Source: JACQZO01 sp964512325 (GTDB taxonomy: Bacteria > Patescibacteriota > Gracilibacteria > RBG-16-42-10). Taken from it: a stretch of DNA of 8,551 bases. Each line of letters opens with the position of its first letter. Positions within the stretch are counted from its first letter, which is position 1. A program made the position numbers and the translations under genes. The stretch covers positions 1 through 8,551 of the forward strand of contig CAZEGN010000029.1 in assembly GCA_964512325.1 (NCBI GenBank), in the 5' to 3' direction. Shown here piece by piece: positions 1-5,838 of the stretch. The notes under the pieces were generated by a model, which saw only the letters and a program-made list of their open reading frames with translations, searched no databases and was not told the origin of the DNA.

Positions 1-52
1 CTCACTCCTCACCAAGTTTTACTGGGTGGCGCGTTTAATCCTTGAATTCTCC
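1..52 (+). repeat. Left copy of a 52-bp exact inverted repeat at the contig ends
   Basis: Bases 1-52 are identical to the reverse complement of 8499-8550, with no mismatch. The two copies diverge immediately after base 52 (here TACTACC, in the other copy CTGTACC), so the inner boundary is sharp. The outer boundary is not visible because the window ends there. Read inward, one frame gives 14 open codons and then a TGA at 43-45. The contig stops inside both copies, as expected when an assembler meets a sequence present more than once in the genome. A mobile-element end, an inversion site and a shared coding segment are all possible. Confidence 0.95.
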
Positions 53-173
53 TACTACCAACACTCCTTACCGACAACCAATTTGACTTTCTCTTTTAAC
101 AAGCAGGATGAGGATAGGGTGGGTAGTGTGGTTATATTTTTGCTAGTATATTTAGGCATGAATCTACAAAAGT

Positions 174-656
174 ATGATTATTATTGTGATGGGGGTAGCA
201 GGGACGGGGAAGAGCACCATTGGGAAGCTCTTAGCTCAGAGGCTTAACTGTGTATTTATTGATGCTGATGATTATCATCCCGCTGCTAACATTGAGAAAA
301 TGCGTGCAGGAATTCCTCTTACGGATGAAGATCGATTGCCTTGGCTACACACACTAGCAAGCACCTTAGCTCAAAAAGCACAAGCGCAAGAGTGTGTAGT
401 GCTCGCCTGTTCTGCGCTTAAAGAGAGCTATCGACATATACTAACCCCAACCACTACAAAGCCATACTGGATATTCCTCAAGGGAGAGCCAGAGCTAATT
501 CAGGAACGTCTGAGTACACGCAAAGGACACTTCATGGCTCCAGATTTGCTTGCTAGTCAGCTCGCTACACTTGAAGAGCCAACTAATGCTTTCATAGTGA
601 ACATTGCAGACAGTCCGGCAGAAATCGTCGAAGAGATTTTAGAGCGCATCACTTAA
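174..656 (+). CDS. gntK: Gluconokinase GntK
   Basis: This enzyme phosphorylates D-gluconate with ATP to 6-phosphogluconate in the cytoplasm, feeding the pentose phosphate or Entner-Doudoroff route. The protein has 160 residues, the usual length of a bacterial GntK. Visible motifs are the Walker A P-loop GVAGTGKST (residues 7-15), the substrate-side DADDYHP (30-36), GIPLTDEDRLPWL (46-58), CSALKESYR (79-87) and the lid motif RKGHFM (116-121) followed by SQLATLEEP (128-136). The start is the ATG just before the P-loop strand. No Shine-Dalgarno sequence precedes it and I see no convincing promoter. Its last 18 bases overlap the convergent HAD gene. No gluconate transporter or regulator is in view. 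The family call is secure; only the physiological role in this organism is inferred. Confidence 0.95.
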   Translation: MIIIVMGVAGTGKSTIGKLLAQRLNCVFIDADDYHPAANIEKMRAGIPLTDEDRLPWLHTLASTLAQKAQAQECVVLACSALKESYRHILTPTTTKPYWIFLKGEPELIQERLSTRKGHFMAPDLLASQLATLEEPTNAFIVNIADSPAEIVEEILERIT

Positions 657-1646
657 GTTCACATTCAGTTTCTTAGCTGCATGTATAAGGGCTTGTGCAG
701 TAACAATTGCTTGCTGATTGCGCATATCAATATTGTTACCAAGCACTCCATCAAAATCTACATACACTTCTGCTCCAGCCAATAGACTAACTATCGGCTC
801 TGTGGCAATGGCACTAAAACTTTCAATGGCGTTATAAGCTTTAGCATCGTTTAGAAACTGTCCTTCATCTTTTTTTCTAGCAGCAATACCTTCACGACTA
901 TATATAGACCATACTGGCACCACTTCCCCTTTATCGCCAAAGATTTCTTTTACCATCGCCTGCACCGCTTTTAAATTTTTCAATGAGTCTTCAATAACCG
1001 CGATCTTAACAGAGTCTTGCCCGGCAGTTTTTTTCTTAAGCAGGTCATCTCTTAAAGCCTGTAACTTATTACCATGCACAATATACTCGGTCGAACCAGC
1101 TTCTCTAATACTAGCTTTAGCTCTGTCATGGGACAGAGCTGCTCTCAAGAACATATTCACAATATTTGAAGCGGCGATTTTGCCATGCTGATATCCAGTC
1201 GCATCAGCATCGCCCGTTGACCATAAAGCGACTTTTTTCACATGAGCTTTCTCATATAAAGCCTTAATAATGTCTCCTGCCTTTTCAGCAATGTCAGGAT
1301 AAATTATTTTCGCCATATCAATACGATGCAAACCTACAATTAAATCGGCCTCGAACGCCTCAAAAACAGCACCTTCTGGTGGCATGCCTAGTTTTAACTT
1401 GCCGATAGTATTTTTCCATAAACGCTGTGCATATTTATGGTAGTCCATTGGCCCCTCCTTTTCACACTCTCCCAGCAAATCAAAGAAACTTTTAAATAAT
1501 GCCGGCGGAATATCATTTACACCTATTTGCGGCAGATTACTATCCATTGTTAATCGAGGCGCAAGCTGAGCCACTTTATGAGCTGCATCACGAGCTGCTC
1601 TTACATGTGACAATCCGTCGAATGCTCCTTTTAAGCCTACTGACAT
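639..1646 (-). CDS. HAD-like hydrolase with apparently permuted motif order
   Basis: This 335-residue protein carries all four haloacid-dehalogenase signatures, but in an unexpected order. Motif II-like LWSTGDAD is at residues 141-148, after a YPDIAEKAGDIIKAL helix typical of the family. A motif III lysine candidate is K194 or K204-206. The motif IV-like acidic signature AVIEDSLKNL is at 216-225. The nucleophile motif VYVDFDGVLGNN (D297, D299) comes last, at 294-305, whereas normal HAD proteins begin with it. Residues 1-100 contain no DxD and look helical and cap-like. I infer a circularly permuted HAD fold, probably a cytoplasmic phosphatase or related phosphotransferase; the substrate is unknown. 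The start is an ATG with no Shine-Dalgarno sequence. A weak TATATT lies a few bases upstream, so a very short leader is possible. It is convergent with gntK and divergent from rlmD. Confidence 0.7.
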   Translation of the reverse strand: MSVGLKGAFDGLSHVRAARDAAHKVAQLAPRLTMDSNLPQIGVNDIPPALFKSFFDLLGECEKEGPMDYHKYAQRLWKNTIGKLKLGMPPEGAVFEAFEADLIVGLHRIDMAKIIYPDIAEKAGDIIKALYEKAHVKKVALWSTGDADATGYQHGKIAASNIVNMFLRAALSHDRAKASIREAGSTEYIVHGNKLQALRDDLLKKKTAGQDSVKIAVIEDSLKNLKAVQAMVKEIFGDKGEVVPVWSIYSREGIAARKKDEGQFLNDAKAYNAIESFSAIATEPIVSLLAGAEVYVDFDGVLGNNIDMRNQQAIVTAQALIHAAKKLNVNLSDAL

Positions 1647-1736
1647 AGAAAATATAGATTTACATCTAACCTATTTTAACACAAAACAACAAAACGTCGA
1701 CAATTGTATGCCCTGACATGATAAAATGCATCACAG

Positions 1737-1765
1737 TTGTAGAGAAGAATAAAACCAATTATAAA
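1737..1765 (+). promoter_or_regulatory. Sigma-70-type promoter for rlmD
   Basis: A TTGTAG -35 box (1737-1742) and a TATAAA -10 box (1760-1765) are separated by exactly 17 bases. The expected transcription start near 1772 leaves a leader of about 16 bases before the rlmD ATG at 1788, with no Shine-Dalgarno sequence in it. The site lies in the 141-base spacer between the divergent HAD and rlmD genes. Confidence 0.55.
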
Positions 1766-1787
1766 TGGGACGTTCTAATTCATTTGC

Positions 1788-3161
1788 ATGTTGAAGAAGG
1801 GTGCCATAATTGAGACAAAAGTTGAGAAGCTTGTATTTGGCGGCTTAGGCCTTAGTACGATTGACGGTCTCAAGTTATTTGTACCTGATGCTGTTCCCGG
1901 CGACATCGTCCAAATTCGTGTTACGAAGAAAAAACAAAACTTTGCAGAGGGCAGAATTGAAACCATCATTTCACCTTCCCCCCAGAGAATTGCCGCTAGA
2001 TGTAAACACTTTGCTATTTGTGGCGGCTGTACCTGGCAATTTTTATCGTATCAAGATCAGCTGTTTTATAAACAACAGATTGTACAAGAAAGCCTAGAAC
2101 ACATTGGTGGCTTTAATAATATCATTGTTAATTCCATTTTTGGTTGCGAAAAACCTTGGAACTACCGCAATAAAATGGAGTTTAGCTCGGCCCTAGATAA
2201 AGAAGCCCAGGCGGATTTGGGCTTACATCCCAAAGGCTACCATTACGATGTATTTACTTTGACCGAATGCCACCTGTCCTCACCGCGCTATGCAGAAATC
2301 GTGCAGACACTACGGCATTGGCTTCGAGAGAACCAAGTTCTCCCCTATGAGCCCAAAACCAGCAACGGCTATTTGAAACATGTGATGATCAGGCACAATC
2401 GCCAAGGGCACCTCATGCTCAACTTCGTTACCGCTCCAGGCAATTTCCCTGAACTCGCGTCATTGCAACAAACTCTCACCGCTACAGACATTACAGCTGT
2501 ATTGCACACTCAAGTCCAATCAGTTCGGGGAAAACCAACTACTCGCCAGCAGCAAACGCTCTGGGGGAGAGACTACCTTGAAGAAGAAATGAGCCTGCCT
2601 GAGCCTTGGGGAAAGCTAGAATTTCGTATTTACCCTGAAGCCTTCTTTCAGCCCAATCCAACCCAAGCACAAATCTTATACGCAACAGCTCTCAATCTAG
2701 CAGACATTCAAAGCGATGACATCTTTCTTGACCTTTACTGCGGCACCGGCACTTTGGGCTTATTTGCCAGCAAAAAGGCAAAACAGGTTTATGGCATTGA
2801 TAATGTGGGTGATGCTATTAAAAGCGCTGAAGCCAATGCCCTGAAGAACAATGTAGCCAATGCAAAGTTCTTTGTTGGTGATGCTGCAGCCCTAATTAAA
2901 CAACAAGATCTACAACCAACAGTAGCAATTATTGACCCACCACGCGCAGGCATGAATGCTGAAGCTATTGAAATTTTTGCCAAGCTTAAATTAAGAAAAC
3001 TAGTTTATATTTCTTGCAATCCCACAACTCAAGCGCGCGACTTAAAACTTCTTTGTGAACGGGGGTATCAGCTCAAGCATGTTCAACCGGTCGATATGTT
3101 TCCGCACACCTATCACATTGAAAATATTGCAGTGTTGAGCAATAGCGGTGAAGAACTCTAA
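1788..3161 (+). CDS. rlmD: 23S rRNA (uracil-5-)-methyltransferase, RlmD/RlmCD (RumA) type
   Basis: This enzyme methylates C5 of uridine in 23S rRNA (U1939 and, in RlmCD-type enzymes, also U747) using S-adenosylmethionine. The 457-residue protein is full length. An N-terminal TRAM domain covers about residues 1-62. Four cysteines fit a 4Fe-4S cluster: C72, C78 and C81 (CxxxxxCxxC) and C161 (TECHLSS). Further signatures are FFQPNPTQA (286-294), the SAM site FLDLYCGTGTLGLF (313-326), IDPPRAGM (382-389) and the catalytic cysteine C410 in SCNPTTQARDL, with E445 in HIE as probable base. The ATG at 1788 matches the usual family N-terminus and lies just behind a good promoter. The target uridine cannot be read from sequence alone, so the D versus CD choice stays open. 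Confidence 0.95.
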   Translation: MLKKGAIIETKVEKLVFGGLGLSTIDGLKLFVPDAVPGDIVQIRVTKKKQNFAEGRIETIISPSPQRIAARCKHFAICGGCTWQFLSYQDQLFYKQQIVQESLEHIGGFNNIIVNSIFGCEKPWNYRNKMEFSSALDKEAQADLGLHPKGYHYDVFTLTECHLSSPRYAEIVQTLRHWLRENQVLPYEPKTSNGYLKHVMIRHNRQGHLMLNFVTAPGNFPELASLQQTLTATDITAVLHTQVQSVRGKPTTRQQQTLWGRDYLEEEMSLPEPWGKLEFRIYPEAFFQPNPTQAQILYATALNLADIQSDDIFLDLYCGTGTLGLFASKKAKQVYGIDNVGDAIKSAEANALKNNVANAKFFVGDAAALIKQQDLQPTVAIIDPPRAGMNAEAIEIFAKLKLRKLVYISCNPTTQARDLKLLCERGYQLKHVQPVDMFPHTYHIENIAVLSNSGEEL

Positions 3162-3244
3162 ACTCTAGATTTGAAACTCTAAGACAGCGCAGAAGTGAAT
3201 ACTCACTTTCACCTCCCCGCACACGACATTCTTTATCTTTTTTC

Positions 3245-3357
3245 TGTCATGCCTGGCTGTGACCGGGCATCCAGAGTACAAAGATAACTGCTTATAAGTC
3301 AAATAAAGATTCACAGTCTTCTACTGTCCTGGATGCTCGATCAGGTCGAGCATGACA
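3245..3357. repeat. Inverted pair of REP-like palindromes between convergent genes
   Basis: Copy A (3245-3274) and copy B (3329-3357, reverse strand) share identical outer parts, TGTCATGC and GCATCCAG, around different cores of 14 and 13 bases. Each copy folds by itself: ATGCCTGG/CCGGGCAT (3249-3256 with 3263-3270, one G-T pair) and ATGCTCGA/TCGAGCAT (3333-3340 with 3346-3353). The cores differ while pairing is kept, which indicates selection on the hairpin. Both copies are flanked outward by T-rich (or A-rich) tracts. The pair lies between the rlmD stop and the GIY-YIG stop, so it could act as a two-way terminator. The arrangement resembles REP doublets (REPINs). The GTCATGCC...GGCATCCAG pattern is familiar from intergenic palindromes in many bacteria. 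Confidence 0.8.
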
Positions 3358-3379
3358 AAAAGAATCACTACTCTGTAAC

Positions 3380-3667
3380 TTAACCAAGCAAATCTTGCCA
3401 TTCAGGATTAGTACTTTCAATCATCATTATCTTCCATTTTCTTTTCCAATGTTTTAACTGTTTTTCTCTTTGAATTGCTTCATACACACTTGAGAAAAAC
3501 TCATAATACACTAAACGCTGCACCACATATTTGGTAGTAAAGCTGTGCTTGTTTAGCTTTCCTCGGTGCTCTTGAATTCTTCTATAAAGATCATTGGTTA
3601 TTCCAATATATATAGTCCCGTTTCTGCGAGAGGCTAATATATATACCCAGAATTCTCTTCTTATCAT
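3380..3667 (-). CDS. Small single-domain GIY-YIG nuclease family protein
   Basis: This 95-residue protein is a complete stand-alone GIY-YIG domain of the YhbQ/UPF0213-like group. The GIY part is WVYIL (residues 7-11) and the YIG part is IYIGIT (19-24). The usual arginine is in NDLYRRIQEH (25-34), the metal-binding glutamate is E68 in AIQREKQLK, and NPEWQDL (87-93) is the typical C-terminal signature. All expected catalytic positions are present, so nuclease activity is plausible; the biological role of this group is poorly known. The start is an ATG after an A-rich stretch, with at most a very weak Shine-Dalgarno sequence. Its stop lies about 22 bases from the nearest REP-like copy, which raises the question of a functional link between nuclease and repeat. 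Confidence 0.9.
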   Translation of the reverse strand: MIRREFWVYILASRRNGTIYIGITNDLYRRIQEHRGKLNKHSFTTKYVVQRLVYYEFFSSVYEAIQREKQLKHWKRKWKIMMIESTNPEWQDLLG

Positions 3668-3727
3668 TTCTATTTCTTTAGTGTTTTTTACAACTTATAG
3701 AAAGAAAAATGAAAATATTCCTCAAAG

Positions 3728-3755
3728 AAGTGTATTGTCACATAACAATACACTT
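3728..3755. repeat. Perfect 11-bp hairpin in the divergent spacer before pyk
   Basis: AAGTGTATTGT (3728-3738) and ACAATACACTT (3745-3755) pair perfectly around a six-base loop. No T-run follows on either strand, so it does not look like an intrinsic terminator. It sits between the GIY-YIG gene start and the pyk promoter, about 35 bases upstream of the -35 box. An operator for a dimeric regulator is one reading; a simple cruciform is another. Confidence 0.6.
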
Positions 3756-3788
3756 GTCTATTCATGTAAAGGGCTAGCTCCCTGCAAG

Positions 3789-3818
3789 CTGACAGAATGT
3801 GGTAAAAGGGAGTATACT
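3789..3818 (+). promoter_or_regulatory. Sigma-70-type promoter for pyruvate kinase
   Basis: CTGACA (3789-3794) and TATACT (3813-3818) each match five of six consensus bases and are 18 bases apart. The expected start near 3825 gives a leader of roughly 19 bases before the ATG at 3844, again without a Shine-Dalgarno sequence. Confidence 0.55.
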
Positions 3819-3843
3819 TATATGACATCTAAAAACAAAAACC

Positions 3844-4824
3844 ATGCTTGATTTCGTTGTTACTATTGGTCCGGCTACTCGTGATATTGCTGTATTAAAG
3901 CTGTTACTTGAAAAAGGAGCGACTATTTTCCGGCTTAACTTTTCGCACAATGTATACGGTTGGTATGATGAATTATTTAAAGATTTAACAACACTCAAAG
4001 CGGAGTTTCCCGATCTTAAAGTACTCGCTGACATTTCTGGCCCTTCATTACGTATCATTACTCCAGAGCAAAAAGAAATTGCTGCTGTTAAAGGTGAGAC
4101 ACTTACTTTTGAGGATAATTCCCCTACCTCCTGCCAATTTACTTTAGCTGGTGTCCTGCCCCAATTTCCTGCCAATTCAATCTTAATCTTTGGTGAAGGC
4201 TATGGGCGCGCCAAGATTCTGGAAAATACTGGCACCAAGATGGTGGTAGAGTTTTTAGAGGATTTTACCGTGAAGCATCGCATGCATCTCCATACAAGCA
4301 TTCATCTTAAAACTGCAGCCATCACTGAAAAAGACTGGGCCGACTTACATTACCTTCTAGACAAACCAATTGATCTTATTGCTCTTTCATTTGTACAAGA
4401 GCGAAGCACTTTAGACGAAGTACGCAGTTTTCTTACCAAAGAGGGCAAATTAGTACCTATCGTTAGCAAAATTGAAACACAAGCAGCATTGGATAATCTA
4501 GATGAGCTTGCTCAAGCGAGTGACTGGCTAATGGTAGCTCGTGGTGATTTAGCACTCGAAGCAGAACTGATTGATCTGCCCAAAAACCAGGCAAAAATTA
4601 TCGCCGCTGGTCAAAAAGCGGGAAAGCCGGTTATTGTAGCTACCCAGATGCTGTACTCAATGGTCCACAACCCTATGCCCAGCCGCGCAGAGATCAACGA
4701 TATCTTTCATGCAGTCCGCGGTGGCGCTAATGGCTTAATGCTTTCTGATGAAACCACAGTAGGCAAATTCCCTATTCAGGCCCTCAGCTACCTCAAACAA
4801 ATCGGAGAAAACGCCCTAGCATAA
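3844..4824 (+). CDS. pyk: Short pyruvate kinase lacking the C-terminal domain
   Basis: Pyruvate kinase transfers phosphate from phosphoenolpyruvate to ADP, the last ATP-forming step of glycolysis. Family signatures are VTIGPAT (residues 6-12), RLNFSH (30-35), ADISGPSLR (62-70), LKTAAITEKD (155-164), VSKIET (207-212, K209 and E211), VARGDLALE (231-239, D235), KPVIVATQML (261-270, T267) and RAEINDIFHAV (281-291) with LMLSDETTVGKFP (298-310). The protein is only 326 residues against about 470 normally. It ends after the barrel with a TAA, and nothing in 4825-4966 resembles the missing allosteric C-domain. The B-domain lacks the usual DDG (here FGEG, 116-119), and TKGP has become ISGP. Most catalytic residues are kept, so it may be active but without the usual effector site. 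The in-frame stop at 3823-3825 fixes the ATG start. Confidence 0.88.
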   Translation: MLDFVVTIGPATRDIAVLKLLLEKGATIFRLNFSHNVYGWYDELFKDLTTLKAEFPDLKVLADISGPSLRIITPEQKEIAAVKGETLTFEDNSPTSCQFTLAGVLPQFPANSILIFGEGYGRAKILENTGTKMVVEFLEDFTVKHRMHLHTSIHLKTAAITEKDWADLHYLLDKPIDLIALSFVQERSTLDEVRSFLTKEGKLVPIVSKIETQAALDNLDELAQASDWLMVARGDLALEAELIDLPKNQAKIIAAGQKAGKPVIVATQMLYSMVHNPMPSRAEINDIFHAVRGGANGLMLSDETTVGKFPIQALSYLKQIGENALA

Positions 4825-4830
4825 GGTTGC

Positions 4831-4904
4831 AAATTACAAATTACGAATTACAAATTACAAATCCTCCACCTCATTTGTAACTTGTAATTTGTAACTTGTA
4901 ATTT
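4831..4904. repeat. Inverted heptamer tandem repeat forming a 32-bp hairpin after pyk
   Basis: The left arm (4831-4862) is four and a half tandem copies of the seven-base unit AAATTAC, one copy carrying G for the first A. The right arm (4873-4904) is the reverse-complement array with units TTTGTAA and CTTGTAA. The arms pair over 32 positions with two A-C mismatches and one G-T pair around a ten-base loop (4863-4872). The structure begins six bases after the pyk stop and is followed by TTTTCCTCTT-like sequence, so it may terminate the pyk transcript. The heptamer periodicity is unusual for a plain terminator and suggests a repeat family. Confidence 0.85.
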
Positions 4905-4915
4905 TCCTCTTGGGG

Positions 4916-4944
4916 TTTACAATCCGCGCCAGCTTGATTATAGT
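4916..4944 (+). promoter_or_regulatory. Sigma-70-type promoter for tRNA-Glu
   Basis: TTTACA (4916-4921) and TATAGT (4939-4944) are each one mismatch from consensus and are separated by exactly 17 bases. The expected start near 4951 lies about 16 bases before the mature tRNA 5' end, so the tRNA seems to be its own transcription unit. Confidence 0.6.
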
Positions 4945-4966
4945 TTCCGCGCAAAAACCGCTATAT

Positions 4967-5041
4967 GGGGCTATCGTCTAGTGGTTAGGACGCCAGGTTT
5001 TCATCCTGGCAACGGGGGTTCGATTCCCCCTAGCCCTACCA
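4967..5041 (+). tRNA. tRNA-Glu (anticodon TTC)
   Basis: The cloverleaf is complete. The acceptor stem pairs GGGGCTA (4967-4973) with TAGCCCT (5031-5037), with a G-T pair at the first position. The D-arm carries the Glu-type TAGTGGTTA loop. The anticodon stem pairs CCAGG with CCTGG (4993-4997 with 5005-5009) around loop TTTTCAT, giving TTC at 5000-5002. The T-arm is GGGGG-TTCGATT-CCCCC (5014-5030). The discriminator base is A5038, and CCA is encoded at 5039-5041. The identity as glutamate tRNA reading GAA/GAG is clear. Confidence 0.97.
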
Positions 5042-5063
5042 GCAACACAGTTGCTGGTTATTC
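5039..5063 (+). terminator. Hairpin overlapping the tRNA CCA end, possible terminator
   Basis: CCAGCAAC (5039-5046) pairs with GTTGCTGG (5050-5057) around a three-base loop and is followed by the moderately T-rich TTATTCT. The left arm includes the encoded CCA of tRNA-Glu. It probably ends transcription or guides 3' processing of the tRNA; the T-tract is weak for a classical terminator. Confidence 0.45.
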
Positions 5064-5159
5064 TAGTACTCACTCTTGCTCTCATCTTGGCTGTTATTTA
5101 CCAATAGAGCTGCTTTTCGCATTGCTGGTAAGCAATAAGCATACGCCAAGAGACTGAGA

Positions 5160-5801
5160 TTAGACTCCATGTTGCTGCCCAAAATGAAAGCGCAGGCGGA
5201 CACAAGTACGCAAATCAGAATAGCCTTCTGGCTGGAGAGCAGCTAATGCATCCCAGTCTGCTGAGGCAGGTAATAAATATACAACAGGTCCGTAAGGGCT
5301 ACTCGTAATAGTTGATCGTAGACCGTTGCTAACCGCCAAATGAGTCACTATATCTTCAGGAACTAAACCTAACATATTGAAAACAAAAAGTTTCTGATCA
5401 GCTTGGAGTATTGCTTGAGCAGAGGTGAAGTCTTGTCTTTGTTGTAGATTTGTTTCTATCCACACACGGCAAGCAGCAGCTAACATTTCTTCTCGCTTAG
5501 CAGTCTGAGTTCTTAAGTCGGGATGAAAAGGTTCTAATCTTAATGGTCGCAACTCATCTTGCTTTAGCCTTTCATTCGTGACTTGTAACAATAAATCGAG
5601 AAATTCTGGCCCCGAGATATCAACTCCCAGATACACAAAGAACACACCACTTTTCGCAAAGGAAAGAGCTCTGGCCAAGCGGGTAAAGTTTTCTTGTTCT
5701 ACTTCAGCCAGGTCAGTGATTGCTAGTTTTTTTGAAGGTAACTTATCCACAGAGCATAGTAAATGACACTGAATAATAGCCCAAAATGTGACATCTGTCA
5801 C
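5160..5801 (-). CDS. Unrecognised 213-residue protein downstream of the Maf-like gene
   Basis: I do not recognise a family. The protein appears soluble, with no signal peptide or membrane segment. It is rich in Leu, Ala and Gln, with a predicted mix of helices (for example residues 30-50 and 100-135) and a hydrophobic strand at 52-60 (GVFFVYLGV). A glycine/proline turn SSPYGPVVYLLP is at 167-178, and the C-terminus ends in TCVRLRFHFGQQHGV (199-213). The start is a GTG at 5801 without a Shine-Dalgarno sequence; a GTG at codon 18 is an alternative, because the first 17 residues look less like the rest. It begins 37 bases after the Maf-like stop in a different frame, so the two are probably cotranscribed. 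A role linked to nucleotide housecleaning is possible from context only. Confidence 0.65.
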   Translation of the reverse strand: MTDVTFWAIIQCHLLCSVDKLPSKKLAITDLAEVEQENFTRLARALSFAKSGVFFVYLGVDISGPEFLDLLLQVTNERLKQDELRPLRLEPFHPDLRTQTAKREEMLAAACRVWIETNLQQRQDFTSAQAILQADQKLFVFNMLGLVPEDIVTHLAVSNGLRSTITSSPYGPVVYLLPASADWDALAALQPEGYSDLRTCVRLRFHFGQQHGV

Positions 5802-5838
5802 TGATCGAATGCTGACCAGAAAACACCTATACTTGTCC

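Noticed and set aside
26..247. Open frame on the + strand at the left edge, starting inside the inverted repeat
   Set aside because: It overlaps the start of gntK in another frame and its translation has no protein-like pattern.
5051..5104. Short hydrophobic reading frame after tRNA-Glu (LVILVLTLALILAVIY)
   Set aside because: It has only about 17 codons, starts inside the tRNA hairpin, and has no start signal. It could be a chance reading or the remnant of a gene end; I cannot support it as a gene.
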